This document shows, piece after piece, positions 11,403 to 23,021 of a DNA stretch of 64,000 nt. Each line of letters opens with the position of its first letter. The first letter of the stretch is position 1. The DNA is from Malus domestica (Eukaryota > Streptophyta > Magnoliopsida > Rosales > Rosaceae). Location: NCBI RefSeq assembly GCF_042453785.1, contig NC_091670.1:35599501-35663500 (forward strand), in the 5' to 3' direction. The notes beneath the pieces were generated by a model. The model worked only from the letters and a program-made list of their open reading frames with translations, was not told where the DNA came from and did not search any database. The translations under genes and the position numbers were made by a program.

Positions 11403-11500
11403 GGCTGGAATTTGGTGCTGATCAAGGCTCAAATTTCTTATCAGAGACTGATTGAAGTTAGCAAGAGGAGTGGTGTGTAGGAAGCTTGGAAAGTTAGGGG

Positions 11501-11507
11501 TTTTATA
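11501..11507 (-). promoter_or_regulatory. TATA box of CYP716A copy 1
   Basis: CTATAAAAC on the minus strand, about 100 bp upstream of the ATG. The downstream leader (CTTTCCAAGCTTCC region) is shared with copy 2, whose TATA box lies at the same distance. Confidence 0.6.
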
Positions 11508-11814
11508 GGGAAAGATCCGGCGGTGTCAACACTTTGATTTAGCCGTAGCACACCAAAGGTGACAAGCTTAAAATATTATTCAGAAAGGATGGCTTGGTTT
11601 GACATAAATAAAATATTCAAACTTCACATGCGGTATATATTCATACAAAAACGCATAGTTACTTGCTCCATTGAATGTATAGATACCAACCCTTGGTTTA
11701 TTGTAAATGCAATTTATTCTGATACATGCAGTCTGTTTGGTTTTCTTTGTGTAACATGTTTAATTAATTAATCAATTAATTAATAGAGTTTTACTCTTTT
11801 TTTTTTTACTTTTT

Positions 11815-11977
11815 TTTTAACAAACGATATTATCTACACTAAAAAGAAGGAGGTGAGCTTAATCTCATAATGGGCTAGCAACAATGTGGTTCAAATTCAC
11901 CTTTTGACGATAATCAAACTTAAAACCTCTCACTTACAAATGAAGAAGAATACCACTAAACCGTAGTACTAAGTGAC
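11815..11977 (-). mobile_element. tRNA-derived SINE
   Basis: Same family as 3898-4073. On the plus strand: aacaaacgatattatctaca, aatcaaacttaaaacctctc and accgtagtactaagtgac. A short duplication TTACTTTTT flanks it at about 11806-11814 and 11978-11986, although the poly-T context makes it less certain. Confidence 0.6.
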
Positions 11978-11989
11978 TTACTTTTTATT

Positions 11990-14737
11990 AAAGCAAACAT
12001 GTCTTGCTCAAACAATTGATGCCTAGCATTTTTATTCCACTTACATGGAATCAACCAGTAACTAAGTCAATAAGTGACTAAGAGCATTCACCTTTTCACC
12101 CGAAATTTTGTGTTTCTCCCAAATAGTCCAAACATATATTGCCAAATTTGGTTGCCTAATAAACTGATTAGTTAATACCACCAATATGAAATGGGACACA
12201 TATTAGAATCTTTGGGGATGGGGGATAAATAATAAAAAAACAACAGGTATCATGTTCTCCAATCCACAAGTGTAAATTGCCCTTCTAAAGAGGCCTCTCC
12301 CAAAATTTATTGCTAGGTGGTCCTTCAATTTTCTTTTTCTCATTGTAAACTGACTACTCCTGGTTCCTGTTCCAAACATCTTCATCCCCAAAATGCATAA
12401 CTGCATCAAGAAATGCTGAAAAAGTGGTGGGAAGGAATTTGCAGATGTTAGCAGTTAAGTGTTCATGAAAGGGTTTATGGCCACAGCTGAAACCTTTTGC
12501 TGGAATTCTCTACTTAACTACTGCATTACTAAATTGGCTTTATAAAAGATCTTCCATAATTGGTTTTATAAAAGATCTTCAGGGACTTTCGATTACACAT
12601 CTACTCATCTGTATCTTCGTTATTCATCTAAGTGTTAGCTTAAGATTGTTGAGTATCAATCTCACATGCACTTAGTTATACTTAATTGGGCTACTCTCTA
12701 TAACCTCATCTTTCTTCAAGACCTCATGTTTGCTTGGAAGCTCGTTTTGATTGGAGATTCCAATCCGAATTGAAAATTTCCATTCTGAGTCTAAACATTT
12801 CCAATTTCGAAAATTTCCAAAAAATTTAGATGGCAATTGAAATGTACCTATTCGATCTAAAATTTCGAAATTTCTCAAAGCTTAGTACATAAAAAAATTA
12901 TGCTTTATTTTGTATTTTGTATATTTAATTATATTTATTTTATATTAAAAAAAAGAATAATCATACGCACTATTTATTATGTCTAATATGATTTTATGTC
13001 ATATACACATGTAACTACCTACAAATATAGTAAAAATGGTGGATATATAAATGTTTGAAAATTTTCAAAGTCTTGCAAAATGTAGGAAATTCAAATTATG
13101 TTCTGAAAATTCTGAGATAAAATCAATTCTGTAATTTCAATAATCCCAAATTCTGAAATTAGAATTAATATCTTATTCTAAAACTTTTTTGGATTGGCAT
13201 TGGAATGCTTGTTTCTAATCTGGTCTGATTGAAAATCACCCATAGGTGTAACACTTAAACTGTAATAGTCTTTAGGTTTTTGTTTTTTTTGTTTTTGTTT
13301 CTTTTTTTCCAAATAGTCTTATAGGGTTTTGGCAAAAAAAGATAAAACATAGGTTTTATTTTTATTTTTTATGCAACGATATGTTTGCACTAGGTGAATA
13401 AATAAATTAGTTTTGAATTTGTCATTCAAGATATTCGAACCTAAAATCTTTCACCGACAAAACTTAGGACTCTTTAAAGATACAATGATATATTTATAAT
13501 TTATACTAAACAGTGGAGAAATTAACTATCATTTATCCACATCTCATGATTTAGGTGTGAAATTCTTCGACTCCCTTCTACTAAAAGAGTACACATGGGT
13601 TATGGAATTTTTCTCTAGAGTGCATGTGTGAAACCCAGTTATATAATTATAAATATTAATATTGAATTGCCAAGGTACTAAATATCTCATACATTATCGA
13701 AATATCCATAAAATTAGGTTGTCCATACCCGAAAGGATGTGAAGCAATATTTTTCTAAGATCTTTTTTCAGAAATTTCAGAGACATTTTGATAATATTGA
13801 TTGACTGTTTCGATAATATTTTGATAATTTGGTGCAATATCGGGCAAAATTAGAAGCAATATCTGTCTAAGAGATTACCATTTCCAAACATAATTTATAT
13901 GTTTTATATCTAGTTTTTAATATTTTTATACTAATATTTCCATCAATATTTATATATCTTTCTATAATTTCTACATTTAGCCTACCGAAATTGAATCTTT
14001 GGGTGTTACATGCACCTCCTGAAAAACAGTCCCCCGGCAATTGAGAAGTTTTCGACCCAAACAAAAGAAGTAGAAATCAAAGTACGCAGTGAGGACTACC
14101 CAGCCCGCATACGTTAAAAATTGCCCATTCTTTAGCAGGGAAATTTTATATTTGGTCAACATTCAATTGAAAGTCAACTTTAGTTGGCCAAGGGATCCCA
14201 TGATCTACAACAATCAACAGGGGATTAAACCCACTACAAGCATGTCAGTAAATGGACACATGTGGTACCCGTTCAGGAATTTTATTGTTGTTATCTTACT
14301 TGAGCAAATTCACTTTCCGATCATTGTTTGGTCACTTGAGTATTATACCCAATTAGCATCTATGTACTGTTTGAGATGACGAATGACATACCAATCTAAA
14401 AAAAAAGTAAATGGTATTTTATGGATTGCTATTTAACTGAGGAAAGAAGAAATAACTTTCTTAATTTGATACAACTGATACCTTATCCTAAAAATTTAAT
14501 CAAATTACATAACTTGAACGCTGAAGCTAGAGCATATACTTTAATTACTTGACTAGATCCGATGTCGACAACTTCGTTAATTTAAAGATCACATGACTTG
14601 TCTAGTTTGAAGATAGTAGAATGTTATTGATTTTTGTCTTTGTTCAATTCATTTCCCACCTCTGTGAAAGTGATGCCCAGGCTGTGCTGAAAGTGATGCC
14701 CTGCCCAAGTCCCCAAATATAATTAACACCAAAGAGT
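11990..14737. other. Gene-poor spacer between the two CYP716A genes
   Basis: AT-rich DNA with small degenerate repeats: a 26-bp tandem duplication (ttggctttataaaagatctt) near 12534-12585, an old SINE remnant near 13355-13465 with a readable box-B complement (gatattcgaacctaaaat), and several short ORFs on both strands without recognisable similarity. The upstream promoter of copy 1 is at its left end. I see no convincing gene. Confidence 0.4.
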
Positions 14738-14750
14738 CTCGAAATATATG

Positions 14751-14920
14751 ATTTTTTTTTTTACTACATTGATATTTTTATTGTAAAGAGATGAGAAGTT
14801 CGGCTAAGTCATACAGTAGGCAGCTTAATTTGGTATCGAATTCGTCATCTACGATATTCGAATCTAAAACCTTTCACTTCCAAGTGAAGAGGAATGTTAC
14901 CAGATCATAGTACTAAATGA
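14751..14920 (-). mobile_element. tRNA-derived SINE with 13-bp target duplication
   Basis: Flanked by CTCGAAATATATG at 14738-14750 and 14921-14933. It carries the T-run (minus-strand A tail) followed by the family body ending accagatcatagtactaaat. The minus-strand box B is GATTCGAATATCG. Confidence 0.85.
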
Positions 14921-15085
14921 CTCGAAATATATGTTTATTATCTCTTCTAATTCAACTTCAAATATACAAATAGAAAACAGGTAATGGATAGCATGGTATT
15001 GCACTTTCTCACTACATGCAGGTAAAAAAAAGAGCCAAGTATTTCCAAGCTGAGAAAAAAAAAAATTAAAAACAATATGAGATGC

Positions 15086-16895
15086 CTAGTGACGGGTAAG
15101 GCGAACTGGAAGTCCTTTCTCCGGTGTTGGCATCATGTCACCGGTGATCTTCTCCTTAGGAAATAACACTTCCCATTTGAACCTCTTGACCACGTTGTGA
15201 ACGAAAGTGAGAATTGCTAGGCGAGCGTACTCTTTGCCTGGGCACATTCTTGGCCCTCCTCCAAATGGAACGAATGTGAATGCTGGGAATGCATTTAGGT
15301 CATCGTATCTTGATGGGTCAAACTTTTCTGGGTTGGGAAAGTACTCTGGGTTCATGTTTGTTGTGCTAACAGTCCAATAGACCTGCAAAATAATATAAAT
15401 AATAACTTAATTTCAATCAAAGAAGCTATTAGGTCACCAAATTAAGCTGAATAATTTTTTGACACTACTTGGCTGCAAATTAGTTGCTGACCCGTATACT
15501 AAAGTGACTACTTATAAAAACTACAAAAAGAAAAGTGTTTGGGCGTACGTCAAGTTATGTTTTGTTTAAGCGCTGTAAATAATTACATGTAAGGATCCAA
15601 GTATTATCATGTTTTCAGGGCAGTAAAAAATGTGTGACACACCTTCCAGCCCTTTGGGATGGTGTAACCAGCATAGGTGAAATCAGTCAAGGCTTCTCTG
15701 AATGTCCCCTGAAGTGGTGGAGTGAATCTCATCACTTCATACAACACGTTCCATGAGTACTTCATTTTGTTGATGTCTTCCCATTCCAAAAAGTCTCCTG
15801 GCTTCTTGGAGTTTGCAATCTCCATTTGCTCTGTAATTCCACAAGACAATTAATTTTAACATAAAAAAATAAACCCCAAATCTCCAAATCCAATTTGGTA
15901 ATCACAAAAATTATATAGAAATTAAGGTGAAGTGATTAGTATTTACCAGCTAGAACCTTGGCATAGATGTCTGGCCTCTCTCCAACATATTTCATGAAGA
16001 AAGTCATGGCAGTAGCCACAGTGCTATATCCCGCTGTGAGCAAACCCATGATCTTATCTGCAACCTCAGCCTCAGGCATGAGTTTGCCAGATGGGTCACT
16101 AGCCGCAATCATGTGTGACAATATATCATGCATGGGACCTCCTGCGGCCATTGCAGCCTTCTTCTCCTGAATCACAATCCTCAACTCCTTTCGCAGCGCA
16201 TCGGCCGCTTTAGTTGCCTTGTAGAATGTTGTTCCTGGGAAGTTGATAATAAGTGAATGCATCCCAACGGTAACATCGTCAAAATTGCTCACAAGCCTTG
16301 CAATTCGCTCGGGTTCGTCGATACCCAGGAAGAATCTGCAAGCAAGACCTAGAGTGAGGGTCTTGGCCAAGGGGTAGACCTGGACCTCATCTTTTCCTTC
16401 CCAATAGACCTTCATCTGTTCCTGAGTGATAGAGTCCATTCTCCCCAAGTACCTCACCAATGCTTCCGGCTTCAGAAACCCTGGAGATCTTATTACTTTC
16501 GCTTCTTCATCACGAGAAGGTTGTGCCACAGCAGGAGCAGTGGGGGCCGCAGCCTTGTATGATCGAAACATCTTTTGCATCGAATGTGGTCGAAAAGCTG
16601 TGAAGTACTTTTGTTCATTGGAGAACAGGAATTTGTGTCCACTAGGACCACAAATAACTGCAGTTTTCTCTCCAAGAATATAGGTCTTGAAGATTTCAGG
16701 AGAGTACCTTCTCATCCTCTTGAACACAAAATTTTCCGGCTTCCCGAACAAAAACTCGATTGATTCACCCACAATAGGCCACCCCATGCTCCCTGGTGGA
16801 AGGTTTTTGCCATCGTCTGATTTGCCCTTGAATGCAAAGATGGTAAAAGCTAATAAAGCAGCTCCCAAAGATAAAACAAGGTACAGGGTTTCCAT
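15086..16895 (-). CDS. CYP716A: Cytochrome P450 CYP716A, probable triterpene C-28 oxidase, copy 2
   Basis: Three exons, 16895-15947, 15830-15643 and 15382-15086, join to 477 residues nearly identical to copy 1 (9832-11402). The same landmarks are present: anchor, [26 protein letters not shown] and [19 protein letters not shown]. The first intron sits at the same codon in both copies (phase 1, in the AG/E region). The second, 260 bp, splits AAG/GTC in GWK/VYW and is missing from copy 1, where the coding sequence reads straight through. All motifs look functional. The role proposed is oxidation of pentacyclic triterpenes at C-28 at the ER, as known for CYP716A enzymes; different product ratios between the two copies are possible but cannot be inferred here. 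Confidence 0.93.
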
Positions 16896-16997
16896 GGTTT
16901 TGGCTCAAATCTTCAAACCCAAGTCTCAAACTGTATGAAGAGTTTGGTTGCACTTGGCAAAAGCAGTAGTGATGTTTCGGGAGCTTGGAAAGTTGGG

Positions 16998-17003
16998 TTT
17001 ATA
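16998..17003 (-). promoter_or_regulatory. TATA box of CYP716A copy 2
   Basis: GTATAAACC on the minus strand about 103 bp before the ATG, in a leader similar to that of copy 1 (AACTTTCCAAGCTCC versus AACTTTCCAAGCTTCC). The duplication therefore included the core promoter. Confidence 0.55.
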
Positions 17004-17227
17004 CTGTGTTAAGTCTAATAAACTGGATTATTAATCTTAATGTGACCACCATGATTAATTAGCACGCCAAGGTTGAACGTTCAACCATAAAAATGTGTTT
17101 CACATAAGTTTTTATCCACAGATTCTTCTGTGCATAGATGCCAAGGCTTGGCAAATTGTAATCTTGCGATTTAATTTTTCTGAGTTTTTGTTTTGTTAAT
17201 TTTTGTACATTTTTTCTGGCTCTTTAT

Positions 17228-17397
17228 GAGAAATTTTATAATGTAATCGGAATACAAGGTGACATATTATGTGTCACTGTACAAATAGTATGATATGTGT
17301 GTTAAAAAGTTAATAACTTAAAAAAATACAATTTTTCACCACTTACATAAAAACACGTGGTGTAATATCTGTATTCTCGTTACAATAAAAATTTCTC
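17228..17397. mobile_element. 170-bp MITE with GAGAAATTTT ends, in CYP716A copy 2 promoter
   Basis: Inverted ends GAGAAATTTTATAATGTAAT and GAGAAATTTTTATTGTAACG (right end, complement), followed by matching GGAATACA/GAATACAG blocks. No target duplication was found. It lies about 330 bp upstream of the CYP716A copy 2 start codon. Confidence 0.65.
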
Positions 17398-18178
17398 CAT
17401 TACTTGGTCGTCTATTTGCCAAGTCTTGTCTTCATATTAGTCCACTCGTATGCGTATTGCTTACCAACCAAGATGGCACTCGCGCCGGTCATCATTTCAT
17501 AGAAAAAAGTGGACTTTCTCCAAATACACGGTGCCAACTGCCAAGGTCACTAGCTTTTTAAAGTGGCGAATTAAGGGTTTTGCCAAATGAGACTCTTATT
17601 AGGGGGAAACATTTAAAACTAATCAAAGTTTAAAAACTTTATATTGTAACTATATTCACTCCCTAACTAGGATAATACTTGCATTCCCCTCTCGAGAATA
17701 AGCTCATTCTCCCACTTACAAATAATATATTTTCAACATAGAAATTTCATAATTGGAGCCGTTTAATATCTTAATATTTAGTTGAAAATCTTCCCTACAA
17801 AAAAAAATAATAATAATAATTTGAATCGGTGATCGTTTAGTAATCCAAATGTATCAAATAAATCAACAATGTAGGTACTAAATAACATATTCATGATGAA
17901 CCGTTTATTTATTAGATACAGTTGGATGACTAAATGATTGTTGATTCAAATGATTTTTTGTAAAGATGATCTCAAATGAAAATGAAGAGATTGAACAGTT
18001 CCTGTTATGAAATTGTAACATTGAATATACGTTATTTGGAAATCTTGAGAAGAAGAGATTTCATAATTGATTTCCTCTCTCATGCTTATTAAATAAAGAG
18101 CAAAGCCTGGCTCCTTAAGATTGAGGAGAAGCTCATCTTCAATTCATTGAATAGCCGATTTACAAAAATAGAAAGTAA
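17398..18178. other. Spacer between CYP716A copy 2 and Pack-MULE copy 2
   Basis: AT-rich sequence with no ORF of note and no recognised repeat. Confidence 0.35.
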
Positions 18179-18187
18179 ATTTAATTG

Positions 18188-19496
18188 GGGAAATTTTATT
18201 TAAACCTATTTAACCTTATTTTTACACCAACTTAAATTTTAAATGTTAATGGTCTATTTATCCTATTGCATAATTACTATTAAGTACAAAATGAAATTAA
18301 TAATAAAACTCAAATTTATCAATAAACCCAAACACTGTAATTAAACACTACAATCACTCTTTGTTTATTCTACGTTCATTCTGGCTAAAACCCTAATAGC
18401 TCTCATAGAGAAAAATAAGTATTTTTTATATTGATGGATGGTGATTTTGAAGTTTTGAATCCTCCAACCAAGGTATGACTCAATTTATGAATTTTTTGTT
18501 CGTTTGATTTCAATTTTTTAGTGTAGAAGTTACTTTGCTGTAATTTTTTTCAACAAATACAACGAAAGCATCCTACCTTCCGGCTAAAACAACAACGAAA
18601 GCATCCAACGATGAAAAATGTCTGGTGTGAAAGGACCCAGTAACTAGTTGAATTGCCCATAAGTGGACTCCTCGTTCGCGACTTTTATACTGATTGTTTT
18701 AATTGAAAGTTCAGTTTCTTATGGCATTTGTAATGTTAAAATATGCTCGAATCCAGCACACTACTGATGCATGAATGAAATTGTTAATTGAGCATTTTCA
18801 CTGGTACGTTATAGGGCTTATGTTAGTGAGGTGAAAATTGTGCGAGTTGACACATTCTCAACAAGTCTAAGTGCACTTAAAACCCGTTAGACGAGACACC
18901 AGTTGAATTCCTATTAAAGCACTTAAAAGCCTTTATCACTAGAAGCAAACCACGTAAACTCAATACCACAAGTCTAATCATTAATTATGGTAGAAGTTAT
19001 CTTGGTAGTAGCTTCCACGCTATAAGAGCAGCACTCTTCTTCGTTAGAAAATCAGGTAAGCACTTACCCGAACGCAACCCGTCACCACTCCCAACAGGTA
19101 GCCTTCTCCAGGTTTTGTTTATGTGTGTACTAGCTTTCCCCACTGGGGTGGTAGCCCTCTTTGGCCTTTTCCCAGTTATGATCTCCAAAAGGACAACCCC
19201 ATAACTATACACATCGCTTTTCGCAGTGATTTTTAGCATGCATGCATATTCTGCAGGTAACAATTGAATTATTAGCTTTTATGTTGTAGAAAACCATGCA
19301 AAGAACTTAGGTCTAAACACATCAAATTTAGCTTCTAAAAATCAAATTGGTGTAAAAATAAATCCACATATTGAATTGGGTTTATGGGGGTATATTAGGT
19401 ATTAAATTTAGGTTTAAAGAGATATTAAAAATCAAATGGGTGCAAAAAGTAAGCTGGGTGTAGAAATATGTTAGATGGGTTTAAATAAAATTTCTT
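18188..19496 (-). mobile_element. Pack-MULE-like element carrying a receptor-kinase exon, copy 2
   Basis: Inverted relative to copy 1 (954-2327) and similar along its whole length. Ends are GGGAAATTTTATTTAAAC and, on the complement of the right side, AAGAAATTTTATTTAAAC. The 9-bp duplication ATTTAATTG is at 18179-18187 and 19497-19505. Because the target duplication differs from copy 1, this is an independent transposition and not one arm of a segmental inversion. Confidence 0.85.
18997..19250 (-). pseudogene. LRR receptor-like kinase exon fragment inside Pack-MULE copy 2
   Basis: Begins after a clean acceptor (CTGCAG) with EYACMLKITAKSDVYSYGVV and LLEIITGKRP, kinase subdomain IX. Both copies keep an open frame of about 85 codons past the kinase homology, with mostly conservative changes (KNWRR/KTWRR, TALIAWKLLHR/AALIAWKLLPR). 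No other kinase subdomains are present. Confidence 0.8.
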
Positions 19497-19550
19497 ATTT
19501 AATTGATAAGCACAAGTTGCAAAAAGAACCTTAGCCCATGGTTAAAATTA

Positions 19551-20327
19551 GGATTAACTACTTAAAACCCCCAACCTTTTAGTATCATTCTAAATTAGTC
19601 ACAATCTATTAAAAATGTCACATCCGTTAAGCTCCAGTTAAAAATCTATTAAATTAACTAGGCTAAATTTGTCTCCAAAATCAATAGAAGGTCATAAGAA
19701 GCATAGTTTCCACCAACTATGAGTCACCACCACCCTCATCAGGCTTTCACCTCCAAACCCAACGCAAAACCACCAACTCTACCCTACAACTCAAACTGCC
19801 AACATTGAGAAGAAGGTCATGAAGGTTGCTGAAATGGTATGGACTGCTATGATGTGGCCACCACCATCTTCATCGCCCACAAACAAGAACTAGAAGGTTT
19901 ACGAGCTGAGAATCGGCAAATGAGGAAATCATATTAGGAGAAACAAGCTTCTTGAAACCCTATCTAAATTCTTAACCCAATTCTTTGTTAGGAGATTGTC
20001 CGCCTGATGTAATTTAAATTTGGGTCCATTTTTTTATTCAATTCAATACTTGTTTAATCATTTGGTTCCATATTGTATAGTTTATGTTTGAAATTTAGAT
20101 TTTGAAGCAACTAATATTAATGTTGACCATGATATTCCCAGTTGGTGGGTTTTGAACATAATCTATGTTTAAAAAATTAACTGGGGCTTAGCGGATGTGA
20201 CATTTTCAATAAGTTGGGTATTTGTTTGAAATGTTTAAAAAGGTTGAGACAATTTTTTTTTTGGATGAAAGGTTGAGACTAATTTAGAATGACACTAAAA
20301 TATTTGAGGGTTTTAAGTATTTAATCC
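19551..20327. mobile_element. MULE-like element, 777 bp, with coiled-coil-coding fragment
   Basis: Ends GGATTAACTACTTAAAACCC and (complement of right) GGATTAAATACTTAAAACCC begin inverted repeats of about 150 bp. The 9-bp duplication TTAAAATTA is at 19542-19550 and 20328-20336. The interior at about 19885-19937 reads HKQELEGLRAENRQMRKSY then stop, which looks like a captured piece of a coiled-coil protein. No transposase. Confidence 0.85.
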
Positions 20328-20339
20328 TTAAAATTATAG

Positions 20340-21012
20340 TCACCAAATTTATTTATATTAGTACTACAAACTTACAAATTTATAAGTCTACTTTTATTCA
20401 TCCTTTTTCTAAAAGAAAAACAACAAATTTTTTTTGTACGAAGGAAAACAACAAAAAGTTAGCTAAAGGAAACTTTGCGGTGTTTGTTTGTTTGCACTGG
20501 ATAAGAGAAAAAAATTGGCTCTTTTTTGGAATCACAGAAGTCAATGTCACTTCTGATACCCAATCTTGTGTCACTTCTGATATTTGTTACAAGGTGGTGC
20601 TATCTACATATCGTTTTTTATTTTTTACATTCCTTTTAATTTTTGACCGTCAGATTAAATGAATTGAAGGATATTAAAAGACAGAAATTAACAAGGAATG
20701 TGTGGGAAGTAAAAATAAGCTAGTGACGTAAAAGTAGGTATGTGGATTGCACACTCTCTTTATATTTGGACAAAAGAACTTAGGGTTTTATTTTTCTAAC
20801 AAAGAAAAGTTGGTTTTAATTATTATTACCAATTTTTTTTTTGGAAACTATTATTATTACCAATTATATATATCAAATCAGCAAGAAGTATGACTCAATA
20901 TTGCATGATTCCCTCTCCCTCCTCTTGTCAAGTAAAAGGATTTGGACAAACACAAATCCCTGAGAAGATTGAGTTTTTGCAGCCTGCTGTACAAAGAGTA
21001 AAGTTAAAATAA
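20340..21012. other. AT-rich spacer
   Basis: No gene or clear repeat. Tandem wording 'gtcacttctgata' occurs twice near 20546 and 20568. Confidence 0.35.
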
Positions 21013-21509
21013 GGTTGGATTGTTAGTCTTATAAGGTTATACAATTAAAACACAAACGAAGGAGTGACTGACCTGATTCCAATAGTAGTTATCAAAGATG
21101 CAGCAGCCATGCAAGCAAGACGTGATCGATAAAACTCCAATCTTTATGTTTGCTGTGACAAATAGAAACACCAACTCTTCTGTAAACTCCTAACTTTATG
21201 ACAATGCTCTATGGGAAGCCTTAATTGTCGTGTCTAGGGTTAGCAGGGACCGGTGTTTATATACTAGCCAAAAAGTCTTAGATTCCGTCCATAAGGGAAA
21301 ACTAAAACTCTCATTTCTTGGCTCTCAAGTAAAATATCATAATCATATATTATTAAGGATTCCATGAATCCTATTTCCAATACAAGACACCTTATATAGA
21401 ATTAATATCTTTAAGAGATTAAATCACAATTAACATTATTCTCTAATATTACATTCCTATTATATGTAGTAGACCACTTAATGTTGATTTATATTGGATA
21501 AATCCAACA
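21013..21509 (-). mobile_element. Possible solo LTR
   Basis: On the minus strand it starts TGTTGGATTTATCC, contains a TATA box (AGTATATAAACACCGG near 21262) and ends AATCCAACC, giving the inverted TGTTGGATT/AATCCAAC ends of an LTR of about 497 bp. The last base departs from the expected CA and no 5-bp target duplication was found, so the assignment is tentative. A short ATG reading frame inside (MAAASLITTIGI) is treated as LTR sequence. Confidence 0.35.
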
Positions 21510-21519
21510 TGGATGAGAT

Positions 21520-22096
21520 AAAGTGAAGCAAATTGCATAACTCAGTTTTTGTCAAATCTTGTTTGTATTCAATTTTAAATAAAAATATTTAAAATAATTT
21601 TTTACCGCACGATGTACTATGAACAGACATGATTGACGGATCCTCAGGATCCTCACAAAGAGGATCCGGATTCCCTACCTAAAGTCAAGTTACAAACTTT
21701 CCAAAGCCATTTCCATCCCTGATCGCATGATTAACGAGCAGAAATGCAAGGGTTTAATCTTTATTTAAAGGTAACACCCTTAAAACAGGGATCTTAACAT
21801 CAAACCCGAACTGAGGTAGTAAATAATTGAAAAATTAATCACCTGTAATCTGTTGGGAGTTGGTCAAACAGTGCATAATTGAGATTATCCTTATTTTAAT
21901 TTGGTGAACGGTGGTCTTCAACTATTGGAAGCAATAAAAATATCAACACAGAGTTCTTATTTTGCATCCCAAAAGAGAGCCACTTATTTTTGTGTGGACA
22001 AGTGAACACCTGTCGTAAAACAGATAAAGAAATTATGGTACAACAGAAAATATCAACATTATTACAGATTCCACCTTCACCGCATAAGAGTTGAAA
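21520..22096. other. AT-rich spacer with a GGATCC-repeat remnant
   Basis: Bases 21590-21675 match one arm of the GGATCC-rich MITE (gcacgatgtactatgaacag, cctcacaaagaggatccgga). The rest is unremarkable. Confidence 0.4.
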
Positions 22097-22111
22097 GAAA
22101 GTAGCATACTT

Positions 22112-22266
22112 TTTTTTTTCTTTTTTAACAAACGGAGAGGAGAGGGTGAATTTAACTTAATAATATGTTAGTAATAATGTGGTTCAAATTCGTATTTATT
22201 AAGAATTGAACATAAACTCACCTATAAGTTAAGAGAAATATCACTAGACTGTAGTATTAAGTGGCT
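22112..22266 (-). mobile_element. tRNA-derived SINE with 15-bp target duplication
   Basis: Flanked by GAAAGTAGCATACTT (22097-22111) and GAAAGTAACATACTT (22267-22281), one mismatch. Family body with T-run and tagactgtagtattaagtgg at the plus-strand right end. More diverged than other copies. Confidence 0.75.
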
Positions 22267-22281
22267 GAAAGTAACATACTT

Positions 22282-23012
22282 ATAGATAATAAAAATATCA
22301 AATGGTTGTTTATAAAAAACTAAGAATCTCATTCAAACCGAAAGGTTCGGCATTAAAGCTAATGAAATTCTGATTTATACATGCCAAACATATACATCAT
22401 AGTCGTCGGAAATTAATTTCTGAATTGATTAAATTAAAGCATTAGGTGACATACATTAGTCATGAAAACATAATCAAATTGAGAGGAATTGAATTGATGA
22501 GAAATTGGATTAAGGAGGAATTAGAATGAGATTGAGTCAGAATCGGATTCTTATTGAAGCTGTTTACTTAAATATTCTGGAATCGGAATAGAAATGACAC
22601 TAATTACATAAAGCTGTTTACTAATTTAGCAAAATCGGAATATAAATCAGTATGATTACTAAAATGCCCTTGTCCCAAATATAATATTTTATATACTTTT
22701 TTTATTTAAAATTTTAACAATTCCCATTTTTGTTATTTTTAATAAAACTTCAATTCTTTTTTACTTTTTTTTTTCTTCACTTTTTACTCTTTAATGAGTA
22801 AAAAACTCAATCGACAAAAAAAGTTAAAAAACCCAACAACAAAATTAACGGGAGTTGGCAGAGGTTCTGGAACCTTCACGGTTCCACTTCCACCACAACC
22901 TTCTTTACTCTACCCCCCCTCTGCATCCTCAATTAGTTTTTGCGATCATCTTCTTTAACGGGAGTTGTCAGCCGTCAATGCTATCTATAAAAATGTCTGC
23001 AATCGAATTGGG
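22282..23012. other. AT-rich spacer
   Basis: No supported gene. Short purine-rich runs near 22480-22560 have a loose inverted counterpart near 23765-23830 (cggaatcag / attccggtttcg), which might mark an old larger element, not resolved. Confidence 0.3.
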
Positions 23013-23021
23013 AAAAAAAAA

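Noticed and set aside
13867..14379. Overlapping ORFs of 60-96 codons on both strands between the P450 genes
   Set aside because: No recognisable domain, no splice context, and both strands equally open; no support for a gene.
17228..18179. A cyclase or other triterpene gene next to the P450 pair
   Set aside because: Looked for oxidosqualene cyclase or glycosyltransferase motifs on both strands up- and downstream of the pair; only MITE and AT-rich spacer seen.
954..19496. Inverted segmental duplication of a receptor-kinase locus
   Set aside because: Similarity stops at two different 9-bp direct repeats, so the copies are independent transpositions.
20900..21200. Small two-exon gene (MAAASLITTIGI...) with a TATA box on the minus strand
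   Set aside because: The TATA box, leader and ATG fall inside a unit bounded by LTR-like ends; the short peptide matches nothing and two acceptor choices are equally good. Treated as LTR sequence.
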